Shown piece after piece: positions 19,629 through 30,325 of a DNA stretch of 59,700 nt (positions are counted from its first letter, which is position 1; every line of letters starts with the position of its first letter). The notes under the pieces were generated by a model. The model searched no databases, was not told the DNA's origin, and saw only the letters and a list, made by a program, of their open reading frames with translations. The DNA comes from JALOAF01 sp035446765. GTDB lineage: Bacteria > Patescibacteriota > Gracilibacteria > Absconditabacterales > Absconditicoccaceae. The stretch covers positions 1 through 59,700 of the forward strand of contig DAOTFU010000001.1 in NCBI GenBank assembly GCA_035446765.1, in the 5' to 3' direction. The position numbers were made by a program, and so were the translations under genes.

Positions 19629-20036
19629 TTAACAATCATTATTTTTTACTATATTATCAAATTCATACGCCTTCTTTGTATAGTTTGGCAATACATCATC
19701 TAGTCAATGTTTTTTTTCCTCTTTTAAATTTGTATAAGTGTCATGCAGATCTTTGATATTGTCTACATTCATACATTTATTGTTTTCAGCCATTTTTATC
19801 AGTTCTTTATAATACTTTTCCAAACTATATTTTCTCTCCAACAATTCTCCGTGTTGACCAAAAATATTTTGTACAAATATTTCAGCCTTTTGAAACATTA
19901 CCTCAAATCCAGAGAATACGCTAACTTTTTCAGCTGGATGTTTTTGCACATAAGACCAAGAAATAAGTAGCAATACAATTCATATGGCAAATTTTATAAA
20001 ATTTTTTTTTAATTCTTTCTTTTCTTCGTTATTCAT
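19629..20036 (-). CDS. small single-pass membrane protein
   Basis: 135 aa. A charged start (MNNEEKKELKKN), one membrane helix at residues ~14-30 (FAIGIVLLLISW), then a helical outer part with one Cys near the middle and one at the very end. The family is not recognised. The chosen start, 20036, adds the cytoplasmic tail and the first half of the helix missing from the next ATG at 19973; a TGA-Gly lies in the helix. Confidence 0.7.
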
Positions 20037-20161
20037 TTATTATTTAATAATAGTAAATTTATATTCTATTTTTTAATCTTCTTATTGTTTTCATTTTGTT
20101 TTTCAATACGATTATTCCAGCAAATAAAATCAGAAATATTTTATTTTACTAACTAGTCTTT

Positions 20162-21280
20162 ATGAAAAAATCTTTTGTAAACTGTTGGATTATGCCATGA
20201 TGAGTACTCAATGTTTTTTTAGATCTCATAGAACAAGAGAAATTTTCTCAAGCAAAGATTTTTACAATATTTTCGGATAGAAAATTCTTAAAGACAGACA
20301 AATGAGAGATAGAAATAGTTACAGCATTACCATCTTGGCTCAACAGACTATTTCTCAAATTTTCTCACAAAAAATGAATTATTGCAAGCGTATTAGATTA
20401 CCGCAATCTTATGTTTTTTTACAAAATACTTATGAAAATCTTAAGCCAAAAAATAAAAAAATACAATTCACCAAAAGTAGTTATATCATCTTTTGCAATA
20501 GCCAAAAATCTCGAATTTTGCAAAAAAGATTATAAATGAAAATTTAAACCCATCACTTATCTATATTTACATTCACCTATGCAATACATACGAAGTCACC
20601 ATGAGGAATACTTACAGAAACTAAGCTGATACAAGCTAAAGATTTTCAAATACATCACCCCAAAATTGCAAAAGCGAGATCAACAATACACCAATTTTGA
20701 TCAGGTAAATACAAATAGCCAATACACATCAGATTTGGCCAAAAAAGTATACGGTATCGATTCAGAAGTAAAATACCCAAAAGTAAATGAGCATTTTTTC
20801 TGACAGAATATTTCAAATAATATACAAAATTATTACATATATGTTGGTAGACTTGTTAGATTCGTAAAAGAACTGGACAAAATTATTCACTTATTCAACG
20901 AAAACAAGGAGCCATTACTTATCATGTGAAGTGGTCCAGACGAAGAATATCTCAAATCTATTACAAAATGAAACATCATATTTATATGACGAATATCAGA
21001 TCCACAAGAAAAGATGAAAATAATTCAAAACTCAAAATGACTTATCAATATTACCAAAGAAAGTTTTGGTCTGGTGACTGCAGAGTCTCTGCTACTTTGA
21101 GTACCAGTTTTTGCTTACAATGACTGAGCATCTCCAGAGCTTATAGATGAAAAATCATGAATATTAGTCCCTGACAAAAAACATCAAACCTTAGTAGATT
21201 TTTTCAATCAATTTAAAGATAAAAAGTGGGATAGGGAATTAATTTCAAGAAACATAAAGAATAAATTATCTTATAAATAA
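20162..21280 (+). CDS. GT4-family glycosyltransferase
   Basis: 372 aa, GT-B fold. C-terminal nucleotide-sugar site: YYIYVGRLVRFVKELDKII (~225-243), MGSGPDEEYL, and the acidic EX7E signature in ESFGLVTAE with the following LLLGVPVFAYNDGASPELI. It probably transfers a sugar from a nucleotide-activated donor to a cell-envelope acceptor; the acceptor cannot be told. No other sugar genes are adjacent. Confidence 0.88.
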
Positions 21281-21281
21281 A

Positions 21282-21307
21282 AAGGGTGATTAAATAAAAT
21301 CACCCTT
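21282..21307. terminator. bidirectional terminator
   Basis: AAGGGTGAT/ATCACCCTT stem with flanking A and T runs between convergent genes. The TGA that ends the standard-code reading of the DUF502 gene lies inside the stem. Confidence 0.8.
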
Positions 21308-21950
21308 TTTTTTCCATTTCTTGAATCTCTTCAAGATTAATTAAAGTACCCATAGAGATTATATATTCTATAGCAGTACCTATTGATATTTTTGTTTTTA
21401 TTAGTTTATCCCTATTCACAATACACAAATATCCATTTGTTGGATTTGGTGTTGTAGGTATAAACACACTATAAACTTCTTTTGAATCTAGTATTTTTTC
21501 AATTATTTCAATTCTATCAGAAGTAATAAAGCCTACTGTATACAGGCCTGGGGCAGGGAACTCTACTAACACAACCTCTTTAAACGAAGTTCTATTTGTA
21601 GATATTTTATTTATTTGTTCGCTCATCCTAAACAGTGTGTTTAGTATTGGAATTCTTCTTATTATTCTTTGGAAAAATTTTTTTATTTTTTTCCCCATAT
21701 AATAATGATTCATTAGCAAACCGATTCCCCATGTCACCACCATCAAGACTACAATAGATATAATTTTCCAATACCACAAATTTTGTTGAATTTGAAAATT
21801 GATTACATCATTCATAGACATCAGTATTAGTAATTTATCACTTACGCCAAATACCATACTTAATATCCATTTTACGATAGATATAAATACTATTATTGGC
21901 AATAAGGTTAAAATTCCTATTCTTAAGTTTGTTTTTATTTTTCTTTTCAT
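21300..21950 (-). CDS. DUF502 family membrane protein, UGA-free and ending in TGA
   Basis: 216 aa to the TGA at 21300-21302; read with TGA as Gly it runs to TAA at 21213, giving 245 aa. Two membrane helices (residues ~9-34, ~62-80), then the soluble DUF502 body with FKEVVLVEFPAPGLYTVGFIT and FIPTTPNPTNGYL, the family's best-known segments. All ten glycines are GGN. The reading-through tail crosses the terminator hairpin and part of the opposite glycosyltransferase gene, so the TGA looks like the original stop of a standard-code gene. Function of the family is unknown. Confidence 0.88.
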   Translation of the reverse strand: MKRKIKTNLRIGILTLLPIIVFISIVKWILSMVFGVSDKLLILMSMNDVINFQIQQNLWYWKIISIVVLMVVTWGIGLLMNHYYMGKKIKKFFQRIIRRIPILNTLFRMSEQINKISTNRTSFKEVVLVEFPAPGLYTVGFITSDRIEIIEKILDSKEVYSVFIPTTPNPTNGYLCIVNRDKLIKTKISIGTAIEYIISMGTLINLEEIQEMEKKG

Positions 21951-22013
21951 ACAATTATTTTTTGTTTTAAGAAAAATATATAATTTAAACCTAAAAATGC
22001 AATATGAAATTTT

Positions 22014-22430
22014 TTATCCGTAAATTATTGCACCAATCAGTACTGCGATATCTACTGTTATCCACAATATATTACTAAAAATAATAGCTTTTTCTTTATG
22101 TAATATACCGTAAATTAACCACAAAGTAGGGCTTATCACATAAGCAGTCCAAGTAAATAATGATAATCAAGATGCATTTTTTTGTACTCGTACCATCCAT
22201 ACTTGAGGCAAAGTTAAGACAGGTCATATAAGAGCTATCCCGTATATCATTCTATCCATAATTTTTTTGAATTTATTGTTTTTTTTGTGTTCCTTGATTT
22301 CTTTATATCATATTTTTTTCAATTCTTCATTTACCATACTCTGAGCCATTTTTTTTGCCATTCTTTTTGCTTTCTTCTTTGTTCTTTTCCTTACATTTAG
22401 GTGATGAAATCAAGCACTATGCATACTCAT
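22014..22430 (-). CDS. SemiSWEET/PQ-loop sugar transporter with basic N-terminal extension
   Basis: 138 aa. The last ~82 residues form three membrane helices of a single SWEET triple-helix bundle with the PQ motif (TLPQVWMVRVQKNASGLSL). Such half-transporters dimerise and move sugars by facilitated diffusion. Residues 1-55 are an unusual Lys/Arg-rich segment (VRKRTKKKAKRMAKKMA). The frame is open from 22430 with TGA as Gly; starting at 22259 would give a normal SemiSWEET. It begins 4 bases after the rsmG stop, so the two are co-transcribed. Confidence 0.82.
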
Positions 22431-22434
22431 TTTT

Positions 22435-23001
22435 TTATACTTTTTTAAGAATATAAATAATCCTTTCTATATCGTCTTTATATAACTTATATCTATGTTC
22501 TTTTTCTATGCTTATGTTATATTTTTTACAAATTTCTTTCATATCTTCGTATTCATTTTCACTATATTGTTTATACAAAATCCATAGTCAAGTTTTTTCC
22601 AATAAATTATAAGACCATTTTATTATTTTATCTACATATCATACAGCTCTAGCTGTTAATATATCAAACTTTTCGTCGACATCTTCTATCCTACTTCGTT
22701 TACAAACTACATTTTTTAGTCATAAATCTTTGATCATATCATTTACTGCATCTACTTTTTTTCTTCTGGCATCTATTCATACAAATTGTGTATCCTTATT
22801 TGTCATAGCTAGTGGCAACAATGGAAATCAACCACCAGTTCATATGTCACACACTTTGTATCATTTTTTCAATTTTATTACATTTCCCAGTTCAATACTA
22901 TCTTTTATATGTTTCAAAAAAACACCATCAGCATCTCTGATAGCGGATAGATTGATTTGTTTATTTTTTTCTAGAAACATCTTTATTAAATCTGTTCGCA
23001 T
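22435..23001 (-). CDS. rsmG: 16S rRNA (guanine527-N7)-methyltransferase RsmG
   Basis: 188 aa. SAM-binding motif CDIGTGGGFPLLPLA (~53-67), with several glycines as TGA, then FVGIDARRKKV and the late TARAVG motif typical of GidB/RsmG. It methylates G527 in the 530 loop of 16S rRNA. It is first in a two-gene unit with the SemiSWEET gene. Confidence 0.92.
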
Positions 23002-23033
23002 TCTAATTTTTTATGTAAATTTTTATATTTTAA

Positions 23034-23126
23034 GTACCTCCCTTTTCAAGGGAGGGGGACCCGAAGGGTGGTGGGTTTTAAAACCCCTTCCCGCAAGCGG
23101 GACCTTCCCCTTGAAAAGGGGACTAC
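23034..23126. repeat. GC-rich palindromic repeat
   Basis: Outer arms GTACCTCCCTTTTCAAGGG and CCCCTTGAAAAGGGGACTAC pair with each other and are each palindromic. A CCCGCAAGCGGG hairpin sits between them. It is related in style to the CCCCCTTTGTTAAGGGGG element found inside the SbcC-like gene. Confidence 0.65.
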
Positions 23127-23134
23127 TATATCTT

Positions 23135-23893
23135 TTAATGGATCACATAAGTATCTACCAATGCAGTATCTCCAGCTGTGATAATTCACAAAATGTATTC
23201 ATCTTTTCTACCATTTTCTGTGATAAAAACAACTCCCAGTTTTTCTTTCCTTTCTTTTTTTAAAGTAAATAATTTATCTATTTCGTATATATTATACTTT
23301 TTATGTACAAATATAACATATTTAGAATCATGTATCAATGGAATATCTCAGACTTTTATATTTTTTATATCTTTTCAATTTTCATCTTTTGTTAACCAAG
23401 ATAAAACCTCACTTTCACTCAGAACTCAAATATAATTTTCATTTTCATCATATACAGGCACATGAGAGTAGTCATGGTCTTCCATTACTTTGACTATATT
23501 TATTAGTTTATCGTCTGATTTACAGGTAAAAACTTTTCTGCCAAAAAGGTCTATACATCTTGGTGGTCTTTTTATATTGTCTGCATATCTTGCCAATTGA
23601 GCTATAGCATAAGGACTAGGATATACATATGTGTGACCATCAAGTTTTATTCCATGAGTTATTTGATTTCTAATTTCACCAAAATATTTCAATTGAAACT
23701 GATGTACTTTTACAAACCATGATATTGTATATTTACCATTTATTATCCTTTTTAGTTTTTCATTGTAAGGTAAATATATGTCCAATTTTAAAATTTTATC
23801 AAAATGTTTGTCAATTTGGTTAAAAAGTGCCAAAAATTGCATTATCAAATCAGGTTTTTTGTCATATTGTTCTGCTATTTTTTTATTTTCCAT
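23135..23893 (-). CDS. HEPN-like and CBS domain protein
   Basis: 252 aa. Residues ~1-95 are helical and end in FGEIRNQITHGI, which contains the R-x4-H pattern (RNQITH) of HEPN domains. Residues ~110-250 read as a CBS pair: KLINIVKVMEDHDYSHVPVYDENENY, then LGIITAGDTAL. CBS pairs sense adenine nucleotides. HEPN domains are often RNases or nucleic-acid binding. A nucleotide-controlled RNase would be a new combination for me, but catalytic activity is inference. Confidence 0.7.
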
Positions 23894-24035
23894 TTATTAT
23901 AGATATATAAAATAACTATAATCACTCAATTATACACGAAAAGTGCTTTTAATGCAAATTTATAGGTCATTTTTGATTGATACTTTACCAAAAATACATA
24001 GCATAAATTTGTATTTTAAAAATCAATTAAATATT

Positions 24036-24506
24036 ATGAAAAATAAATCAAAAATTTTAAAAACAGCACCAATAGTTTTTTTTATTTTAGCCACAATCTA
24101 TATCTGAATTTGGTATTTAGCAAAATCTATTACTCATCAAGATAAAATTTGTTATTCAGACACTTGTTTTGTGGTAGAAATAGCTGACACAAATGAAAAA
24201 AGACAGATTTGACTTATGAATCGTGAGTCAATGAGTCTAGATAGAGGTATGCTTTTTATTTTTCCAGATTCAAAAAAACATAATTTTTGGATGAAAAATA
24301 CTTTGATTCCTTTGGATATCATCCGAATCAACTCTGATCATAAAATTGTAGATATAAAAACATCTCAGCCTTGTTACGAACAAACTTGTCCTATCTATAC
24401 ACCAAAATTCGAAGCTAATTATGTACTAGAAATAAATGCCTGAATTTTTCAAAAAGAAAATATTCAGATATGAGATGTACTTGAATTTAAAGTTAAAGGC
24501 TTATAA
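24036..24506 (+). CDS. DUF192 family exported protein
   Basis: 156 aa. N-terminal membrane or signal helix (residues ~10-27), then the DUF192 core: QIGLMNRESMSLDRGMLFIF (~60-79), HNFWMKNTLIPLDIIRI, and GDVLEF at the end, all family hallmarks. Four Cys are present outside the membrane; CYEQTC could form a disulfide. The biochemical role of the family is not known. Confidence 0.9.
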
Positions 24507-24567
24507 AGTTATTAAGTTTTTTTAACTTTAAACTTTTCACTATCAACTTAGGAGTATTAGCGACGAG

Positions 24568-26064
24568 CTATTCTTCTTCATCTCCCTCTCACTTCAAAAG
24601 TGGCATAAAACGGAAATATTCCAAGATTTGTAGTCAAGTAAATCTTCATACTACCATTATAGCTATGCCTATCAATATTATTATTTCAGGATAAGACAGC
24701 AATATTGACCTAATCCAAACTGAACTTATCACCGCATAAACTATTATAGAAACTATTATAAACTCTACTAGAGATATCAACCAACCCCTACTAAACATTT
24801 TAAATCATTCATGAAACACCTTGTCTGTCACCAATATCAAAAACATTACAGGAAATATTGAGAATACATTGTTAAATATTTGTAAGTCCACAATATTTGT
24901 TCATAAAATCTTATCCAATCACAAGAACACAACAATAGTCAAAAAGTATAAAGTAATCAAAAGCGACATTTTTGCACTATGTAAGAGGTATAATTTTTTT
25001 GTTATTAGTCTTGTAAGTACTGTAGCTATAAACGCTATCAAGAAAAAGATTATTGTAGCTTGAGTACCAAGTACGGATATAGATAGACCAAACAATAGAG
25101 GACTAAAAGTACCAAACACAGAAAATCCAATCACTTGTCTAAATATTGTTATTATCAAAGCAGCCACACTTAGAGTTAAAAACAATCACATAAGATTTAT
25201 AGGCAATCAATTTGCTATAAGTGTATCTGTTATATATGACAATATCAATGCACGAGAAGTTTTTTGAAATGAAAGTGGAAATATCTCAATTAGAGATTCA
25301 TTTATTATATCTTTACCAAAAGATAGGTCTGATATCACATTCAAAAGATGATCATTGTTGACCATATAAATACTATCATTGTTTATTAGCATGATATACT
25401 TTGATAATATTCTCTTCATAAAGTGTTTATTGGTATTATTTATCACAAAAATCTCCTTATCTGAAAAATCAATATTTTCTGATTTTGATAATTTTCACAA
25501 TATTTGAAATACTGTATCAGTTTCTTTGTTGTTTATTACTATTATATCAGAATTTTTCAGAGTATTTTGTTGTTCAAGTAATTTATTTATGATTTCATCC
25601 TCTGAAAATACATTATTTGATATCAGTGCTTTATTGAAAAGTATTGCATTATTTTTAAAGTTATTTTCATATCATATCTCAAATTCTTCTAGGTCATATC
25701 AGATATAAAAAACCGACTTATAAAACACATCCAATTTTTTCTCCAGATTATATCTACAGTTGTCTACAGTAAGGCTAGCTTTCAATATATATTCTCATTC
25801 ATCTTCAAAATTAAAGAAAAATTTGTCTCCTTGTACAGATTCAAATCTTTGTGATCATTTCCACAAGCTATAATAAGCGGTCAATTCATCACTACTTTTC
25901 ATTCACCAAGTATCATTTATAGTATATTCTGACACTTGATTAGTTGTGATAGAGGAGTCTCACTTCAACTCAACTCTATCTGGATCACAGTATCTTTGAG
26001 CAGATGATGCTCAGATGATAAAAGATATTCATAATATTAATAATGTAGATTTAAGTAGTTTCAT
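24568..26064 (-). CDS. 7TM protein of the transglutaminase-associated type
   Basis: 498 aa. Signal peptide (ILGISFIIGASSA), a ~240-residue extracellular part, then about seven membrane helices from ~290. The segment IFRQVIGFSVFGTFSPLLFG (residues ~302-321) is the conserved start of the 7TM domain usually fused to an inactive transglutaminase (PF14402). In other bacteria this family travels with an ATP-grasp ligase (TIGR02291 type), and the third gene of this operon is an ATP-grasp. It is the last gene of the 29236-24568 operon. Exact function unknown. Confidence 0.8.
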
Positions 26065-26090
26065 TGTTTAATAATTATTTTTGTAAATAT

Positions 26091-26780
26091 TTATTTTAAA
26101 TCTAAGAAAGATATTGTTTTAATATTTTTTTCTTTCAAATATTTTGACAACTCTATCACATCTTCATAGTCTTTTTCTCTTCTTTTATTTAATTCAGTTC
26201 CCCATTTTGCAGGTTCATATTTATTGTCAAAAAACCCAGGATGACAAATAACTTCCCAAATCTCATCATTATGATCATTTTGTATTTTTTCTTTGATTAC
26301 CTTGATTCAATAATTGTTAGATGTTATGTTATACAACTTATCAGTCATTATAATTTTATTTTTATACTCGTCTTCATAAGTTTTAAAATATTTTCATCTA
26401 GTATATAGCCTTATTGGAAGATTATGTTCAATAGCAAAATCACACATTACTCTTACTTCATTTTTATTATTTTCTCGATTATGTTTATCAATATGAGAGG
26501 GTTCTATACCAAATATATTTTTAAACGAATTGTATTGTTTATTTAATTCATTCATTATAGCATTGTAGTCATCAATTCAATTTATTTTAAAGTGCAGTCA
26601 GATAGAAACATTATTCTTCTTTTTCAATTCCATCAATCTGTTTATATTTTGTTTATTTTTGCACCCCCTTACCAATACTGTAGTTGATGTTATTTGTTTA
26701 TTCTCTAGTAATTCTAATATTGCTTCGTCAAATTTATCCGATATTCAAAAGTCATCTGCATTTATTATTACTTTTATCAT
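26091..26780 (-). CDS. YdjC/ChbG-like carbohydrate deacetylase
   Basis: 229 aa. Metal-binding NADDFG (residues 7-12), GLHF (~60), HIDKH (~95) and the late VICHPG are the YdjC/HpnK family signatures. Members remove acetyl groups from sugars such as chitooligosaccharides. It lies 2 bases after the ATP-grasp/DUF1704 stop (TAA-AA-ATG) and 26 bases before the 7TM gene, so it is part of one operon. Confidence 0.87.
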
Positions 26781-26782
26781 TT

Positions 26783-29236
26783 TTAGTCTATAAATTTTAA
26801 ATCATCTATTTTAACTTTACCTTTATACATATCTTCTACTTCTCCTCATTTTTCTGCCCAATCTTTTATCTTTACATATCAATCTAGATAAACCTTTTCT
26901 TTCATAAAAATAGCTCACTCCTTGATTACTCATGTATCTTGTATTCACTTTTTTAATTTCAATATGGTATTAAAGATTCTTTCAAGGTTTTTTTCTGGAT
27001 AAAGAAATTTGGTCAAGTCAGTTAATTTTCAAAATGGATACTTTTGAGCCTCTTTTAGTAGGAAATATTTTTTGTAGAAACTAAGTTTCTCAAATTCACT
27101 TGGTAAATGTTTGCTAGCATTGTATATTGCTAATCACTCTTCATCTTTTATATGAAAACCAACTCATTCTTTAAAAATATTCCAGCCACTATTTGCTCCG
27201 TTTATATACCTCATTAGATGAGTATCTATTTCATGCGCCAAGACAGATTCCAATTCTTTTTCTTGAAATGGCACCATTCTGTTTATCTTTATTTTTATTT
27301 TTTTTCACATGATTACACTTACTCTAGCTAGTGTAGTAGAAGTGATTATTACGTCAACTCATTCTATTCATTTTTTGTTTAAATATTTTTCTATTTTTCT
27401 TTTTACTTCTTCCACAGTCAATAACTTTCAAAGAACTTCTTTATTTTCTACATTTCACTCAAATATTTTTTCTTTTGATTTGTCTAAAAGCCTTTTATCT
27501 ATTTTTCAAAATAACTTTTCATTATAAAACAATATATTTTTGTAGTCTTTATTTTTATATGCATTGATTAAATTTATTCTACACAACAAATCTTCTATTT
27601 TATCTGTAAATAACTTAGAAAACTTTTTGTTATATTTATTTTTTTCCAAATCATTTTTTATATTTAATAATTCTTTCGTTAATTCTTCTAGTTTTTGTTT
27701 TTCTGGTCGTTTATATTCAAATTTTGGATTATATTTTCCATTATTTAATATAAATTTATCCAATTCTTCAAAATAGTTTTGTGGTTTTAATACTTTAGCA
27801 AGTATCAATTTTTTTCCTATTTTACTTATATCTTCATCTATATTATGTAGTTTATTTTTTTCGATAGATTCTATTTCTTTTGTATTAATTATGTCTATTT
27901 TACCTTCAGCCTTGTTGACTGGTTTTATCAAGAAATCAGACGCTATAGATTTTCACAAAACTATTTGATCTGGATCCAAAGTTTCGTCCATTAAGTATTT
28001 TATATTTTTTATGTGTATATCATTTTCATACAAATTTAGATTGGTATCAGATTTAGGATTTTCTTTTAGTCACTTAAATATTTCTTTGCTTACATAATTT
28101 TCAGATTTATTTATATTTACTTTTATTTTTAGATCATCATATCTTATGGTATTTTCTCACGATATACTCAATTTTCCATATTGAGAAAGATACAATATTT
28201 TGTCTGCATATCATTTTGTAATTTTTTTGGAAAATAGACTCTTTGCTATTTCTACTCATTTTTCTGGGTCTGATATTTTTAGATCTGATATTTTTTTTAG
28301 TATATTTTTCAATTTCATACCAGATATATTCTGTACTTCTAATCCGGCTCTAGCGTTTATTTCTAAAAGTTTTGGACCATCCTCAGTTATAACTCGGTCC
28401 AGTGCTAAGTATCACAAGTTTACAAAGTATTGTACTTTTGATGAAAGAAATAGTATATCGTCCCAGTAAGGCAATTTATGATCCTTTAAGTTTTTATATT
28501 CTTGTTTAAATTTTCATTTGTATATTTTTTGATCTTCGAACATTGTATTGATTTTTCAGGTTCATATTTCTACTCAAAGACCTATTCATCATCTTGCAAT
28601 ATTTGCTTTACCCTCAGATTTGTGTGTAGGCATCCTTACCATCGCACTTACCGGCACTAGATTAAATACAATAATTCTTATATCTGCCAACCCATGTTTA
28701 CAAAACTCTACAAATCACTCTCCAGCTTTTATTTTCTCTTCTATAATTACTTTGTCTCATCACATTGTCATAGAGTTTTTACCATCCAGATTATCCAATA
28801 TATATCTTCTAAAAGTATTATCATCTACCATCTCTCATCATATTTCATAATAATGAGGCAGATTTGGTAAGTTTTGAATTTTATCTGCTATTTTATTTAC
28901 ATATATTTTTGCTTTATCAAAAATATTTCTAACTTCTAATTTCTCATTTTTTTCTATGGTTCATAAAAATTTAGTTATATATATACCTTTTCATTTAGAT
29001 CATTTATTTGGTTTTACTACAAATTCTTTTTTGGGCAATTTACCAAAATCAATATCAAAAAGTTCTTTACGATTTTTTATGATAGTATAATTTTTGGCAA
29101 AAGGTATTCATCTAGCAGACAAAAAGTCTTTAGTTTTTATTTTATTGTTGGCTAGACGTATAGATTTTTTGTCGTTAAATTTTTTTATATATGATAAGTT
29201 TCTTGCGTTACTTCACAATATACCAAAATCTAGCAT
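26783..29236 (-). CDS. fusion of ATP-grasp ligase and DUF1704 (QEGLA-motif) protein
   Basis: 817 aa. Residues 1-~290 are an ATP-grasp related to alpha-L-glutamate ligases: KEFVVKPNKGSKGKGIYI (nucleotide loop), VIIEEKI, and LALDRVITEDGPKLLEINARAG with metal ligands. A linker follows. Residues ~440-817 match DUF1704: HEIDTHLMRYINGANSG (His668), then DEEGLA, the motif that names the family (QEGLA); the His/Glu arrangement suggests a metallopeptidase. A ligase and a putative peptidase in one chain could make and trim peptide bonds on a surface or small-molecule substrate. First gene of a three-gene operon. Confidence 0.83.
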
Positions 29237-29391
29237 ATTAATATTATCTTATAAAGTCTAAAAATTATATTAAAATCTGCTCTAAAATCAACATTTGCTA
29301 ATTTTATATAGACTATTACTTTTTATTGACTTTTATAATTATTTTGTTATAAGAACAGATAGAAACATAAGTCTAACAAAAAAAGTAGAAT

Positions 29392-30201
29392 ATGAAAAAA
29401 ATTAAAATTATTATCTTGGTGCTGTTTTTTTCAGTTACAGCAAGTTTATTGTCGTCTTGTAAAAAAGATGAGACACTACAGCCAAGTTGGCAGTGGTTAT
29501 TAAAAGAAACTGTGATCTTTGAAAACACAGCAGAGGAATTTGCTTTAATTCTAGACCATATTGATGCTGCAAGAACCACTACCGATACTTACGTATGGTG
29601 TGGTGATACTATTACCTTAAATGGTCCTGCAGGTTACGAACCATTATCAGAAAAGTCCGCCGTGGAGATCATTTGGTCGTATAGGAATGAAATTATGGCG
29701 GATACTACCCAATTCTTACAGGATGGTGTTTTGTCAAAAGTGATCCAGAAGTATCTTGAAATCAGGCGGCACAATTCTGCTGAAGATGCATATTACAAAA
29801 TGCGTCTAGCTATACCAGCAGATCTTTATGAACTATACCCAAGGTTTTGGGAGAGAGTTTTGACAGAGATTATGAGTTATCTCACTACTCAGATCGGAGG
29901 AAACTCTGATTGGTATGGTGGCACTAGGGATATAGGTATGGAAAAAAATATCTATAAACTTCCATGGGCTCCAGATATTGATTATCAGGATCCTTGGGGC
30001 TGTAATTGTGCAGCATATTATTACTTTAAGGATTTCTTCAAAGATCGCTCAGAAGGTGATAATAAAAAAAGCACCATTATTGATGTAGAGATGGTTCAAA
30101 AAATCTCCTCAAGGGAGAGATTTATAAAGCTTGGGTTTGATTGTGAAACAAGCTATAACAAGGAAACCAATAATTATGTCGTTGAGTTTCCTGTGATATA
30201 A
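29392..30201 (+). CDS. UGA-free lipoprotein, unknown
   Basis: 269 aa. Clear lipoprotein signal: MKKIKIIILVLFFSVTAS-LLSSC (Cys ~23) followed by KKDE. The mature protein is Trp/Tyr-rich, contains the WYGG and DPWGCNCAAYYYF segments, and no recognised domain. About 14 glycines are all GGN, and codon choice is less AT-biased than its neighbours. Its LSSCKKDE start is reminiscent of Bacteroidota lipoproteins. It probably came from a standard-code donor. It has its own terminator. Confidence 0.75.
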   Translation: MKKIKIIILVLFFSVTASLLSSCKKDETLQPSWQWLLKETVIFENTAEEFALILDHIDAARTTTDTYVWCGDTITLNGPAGYEPLSEKSAVEIIWSYRNEIMADTTQFLQDGVLSKVIQKYLEIRRHNSAEDAYYKMRLAIPADLYELYPRFWERVLTEIMSYLTTQIGGNSDWYGGTRDIGMEKNIYKLPWAPDIDYQDPWGCNCAAYYYFKDFFKDRSEGDNKKSTIIDVEMVQKISSRERFIKLGFDCETSYNKETNNYVVEFPVI

Positions 30202-30228
30202 ATATATTAAAGTTGGTTTTATGACTAT

Positions 30229-30259
30229 AATGGTGTGTTTTTACACACCATTTTGTTTT
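30229..30259 (+). terminator. intrinsic terminator
   Basis: AATGGTGTG/CACACCATT hairpin followed by TTTTGTTTT, 28 bases after the lipoprotein stop. Confidence 0.8.
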
Positions 30260-30325
30260 ATAATAAAATTGAATTCTAATTCTAAAAATATAAATTAATA
30301 CTTGTTTAACACATTATACAAAAAA

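Noticed and set aside
19144..19635. 163-codon minus-strand reading frame
   Set aside because: Antisense to rseP, whose motifs are complete.
22730..23263. 177-codon plus-strand reading frame
   Set aside because: Spans the end of rsmG (antisense), a palindromic repeat and the end of the HEPN-CBS gene; not a real gene.
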